Shown here: piece by piece, positions 49,532 to 50,584 of the stretch
Numbering within the stretch: position 1 is the stretch's first letter
How the letters are laid out: every line of letters starts with the position of its first letter
Assembly: GCA_022071945.1 (NCBI GenBank)
Contig: JAJVIN010000044.1
Location: 1-50,584, forward strand
Length of the DNA stretch: 50,584 bases
Direction of reading: 5' to 3'
From: Thermoanaerobaculia bacterium
Lineage (GTDB): Bacteria > Acidobacteriota > Thermoanaerobaculia > UBA5066
The notes under the pieces: model-generated
What the model saw: the letters and a program-made list of their open reading frames with translations, nothing else
The model's database searches: none
Told to the model about the DNA's origin: nothing
Translations under genes and position numbers: made by a program

Positions 49532-50272
49532 TGCAACCTGCGTTGCCGGGAGTGTTGCACGATTTCGCCGTTTCTTCCTCCCTGGTCAGTCGACCCCACG
49601 GACCTGGAAGACGACCTGCGCAGGGCCGCCGAGGTCCTTCGGCCGAGTCTCTTCAAGCTGACCGGAGGGGAGCCCCTGCTCCACCCTCGACTTCTCGAGT
49701 GTGTCGAGGCCGTGAGAAGGTCCGGGATCTCCCCTCAGATCTCCCTGACCACGAACGGCTTTCTCCTCCTGAAGGCTCCACGCGCCCTCTTCCGCGCGTT
49801 GGACCGGATCACCCTTTCCGTGTATTCATCCGCCCCGATACCGGAGCGAGTCCTCGCCCGTATCCACGACAGGTGCGACGAAGCCGGGGTGCTCCTCAAT
49901 GTGAAGGAAGTGAGCGAATTCCAGGTCATGACGCCCGAGGAGGTGCCGCAGTCTCGAGAGGCAGCGCTTCAGACCTTCTCGAGCTGCTGGATGAGGGAGC
50001 GGTGTCATCTGCTCTATCGGGGGAGCTTTTACACGTGCACGCGGCCCCCTCACCTGGCGTCTCTTTACGATCTGGATGTGTCCGACGGCGTTCGCCTCGA
50101 CGGACCGAACCTCCTGGATCGCGTCCTGGAAACGCTCGAGCGCGAGGCGAGCCTCGAGTCTTGCCGCTACTGCCGCGGCACGACCGGACCCTACCGAACC
50201 CACCAGCAGATAAGAGGGGACACGGATCTGGCGGGGGAGAGCGAACGCGAGAACGCCTCGTCTGGGGCGTGA
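49466..50272 (+). CDS. Radical SAM enzyme with a C-terminal Cys-rich (SPASM/twitch-like) region
   Basis: 268 residues. The AdoMet cluster motif is C23-x3-C27-x2-C30 in HCNLRCREC; LTGGEPLLHP (65-74) and SLTTNGFLLL complete the core. A second Cys group (C174, C180, C191, C233 and C236) fits one auxiliary Fe-S cluster, as in peptide-modifying SPASM or twitch enzymes. GTG at 49466 is preceded by GCGAGG seven bases upstream; no later start keeps the SAM site intact. The first 66 bases overlap the antisense start of the Asn-synthase-like gene. No precursor peptide gene is visible in the 91 bases before the next feature. Confidence 0.9.
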   Translation: MRYAVAGGRILTWSLETHLVDHCNLRCRECCTISPFLPPWSVDPTDLEDDLRRAAEVLRPSLFKLTGGEPLLHPRLLECVEAVRRSGISPQISLTTNGFLLLKAPRALFRALDRITLSVYSSAPIPERVLARIHDRCDEAGVLLNVKEVSEFQVMTPEEVPQSREAALQTFSSCWMRERCHLLYRGSFYTCTRPPHLASLYDLDVSDGVRLDGPNLLDRVLETLEREASLESCRYCRGTTGPYRTHQQIRGDTDLAGESERENASSGA

Positions 50273-50363
50273 TCCCCAGCCGCTCGCTGTCTGGACCCGC
50301 GAGTGGACGGTGGAACCCGACGCTCTTGTCGCCTTGATCTCGCGACGGGAAGTCCTCTCGCCT

Positions 50364-50584
50364 TCAGGGCGGGGTGGCAGGGAGAAGCCCGAGGTCTCCC
50401 AGCTCGGGGAGCCGCCGGCCCGATCCCTCGCTCCTTGCGTGTCCGCCGAATCGCCATCGATTGTGGTCGATCCACCGGTCGATGAAGGCACGGCTCCCCA
50501 GGATCACGCCTTCAGAGAGGTATCGAATCCGGTGCCGGAGGGCGGCTCCCGCGGGCAGATGTCCCTCTTTCGCCTCGACTTCGG
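50364..50584 (-). CDS. C-terminal part of a REP-associated (RAYT) transposase, cut by the window end
   Basis: The minus frame is open from the last bases of the window to a TGA at 50364-50366 and gives 72 residues: LRHRIRYLSEGVILGSRAF, then FGGHARSEGSGRRLPELGDL. This is the C-terminal pattern of IS200-like RAYT proteins (LRxRVRYFxDGxVLGSRxFV...FGxxRxxGxRxL...LRDL). The catalytic HUH and Tyr motifs lie beyond the window. RAYTs are domesticated, usually single-copy and linked to palindromic REP elements. Confidence 0.7.
   Translation of the reverse strand, partial: EVEAKEGHLPAGAALRHRIRYLSEGVILGSRAFIDRWIDHNRWRFGGHARSEGSGRRLPELGDLGLLPATPP

Noticed and set aside
50303-50485. Small plus-strand frame as a precursor peptide for the radical SAM enzyme
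   Set aside because: It is antisense to the RAYT tail, Arg/Gly-rich, and lacks a leader/core-like layout or good ribosome site.

Overview
The window is a GC-rich bacterial segment that looks like a whole metagenomic contig: the gene at its left edge has lost its 5' part and the gene at its right edge its start. Gram-negative features include a DsbD, an OmpA-type lipoprotein, FecR/DUF6600 and BNR secreted proteins, and a TonB-C-like domain. Together with SLH-terminated giant surface proteins and a propeller-GGDEF receptor, these suggest Acidobacteriota (Thermoanaerobaculia-like). That placement is an inference from gene content only; no rRNA or marker set is present.

Layout. 1-5.7 kb: a giant Ig-repeat surface protein ending in three SLH repeats, its terminator, and a decayed fragment of another SLH protein. 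5.8-11.4 kb: RNase III, then on the minus strand a secreted Asp-box (BNR) propeller protein and a full-length DsbD. 11.4-15.7 kb: tRNA-Phe with a good promoter, peptide deformylase, a small BFD-type ferredoxin, and a partial complex I cluster (nuoB, fused nuoCD, nuoI). 15.8-19.7 kb: a two-half, eukaryote-style phosphofructokinase and an M20 peptidase. 19.8-26 kb: envelope and signalling genes (membrane-anchored hypothetical, DUF6600 protein, TerC, OmpA-like lipoprotein, Ser/Thr kinase with a TonB-C-like periplasmic tail). 26-30.6 kb: queA divergent from a pyrR-pyrB-pyrC operon whose last gene is a stand-alone receiver protein. 30.7-41.3 kb (minus): a secreted M20D amidohydrolase, a propeller/Y_Y_Y/GGDEF receptor and a 2019-residue SLH pullulanase. 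41.5-49.5 kb (minus): seven closely packed genes, mostly overlapping: Asn-synthase-like, GT1 glycosyltransferase, lysine 6-transaminase, mtgA, Big2 lipoprotein, Memo protein, glgA. 49.5-50.6 kb: a divergent radical SAM gene whose 5' end overlaps the Asn-synthase-like gene, and the tail of a RAYT transposase.

How it works together. The pullulanase outside the cell, glycogen synthase and phosphofructokinase inside it make alpha-glucan storage and glycolysis a theme. The pullulanase and the Ig-repeat protein share the same C-terminal cassette of about 675 residues (Ig/PKD, FnIII-like, TIG-like, SLH), which looks like a reusable surface-display unit.

Most worth following up: (1) the shared SLH display cassette; (2) the animal-like phosphofructokinase; (3) the right-hand group of Asn-synthase-like, GT1, lysine 6-transaminase and radical SAM genes, which could be a small-molecule or peptide-modifying system, although no precursor peptide is visible.
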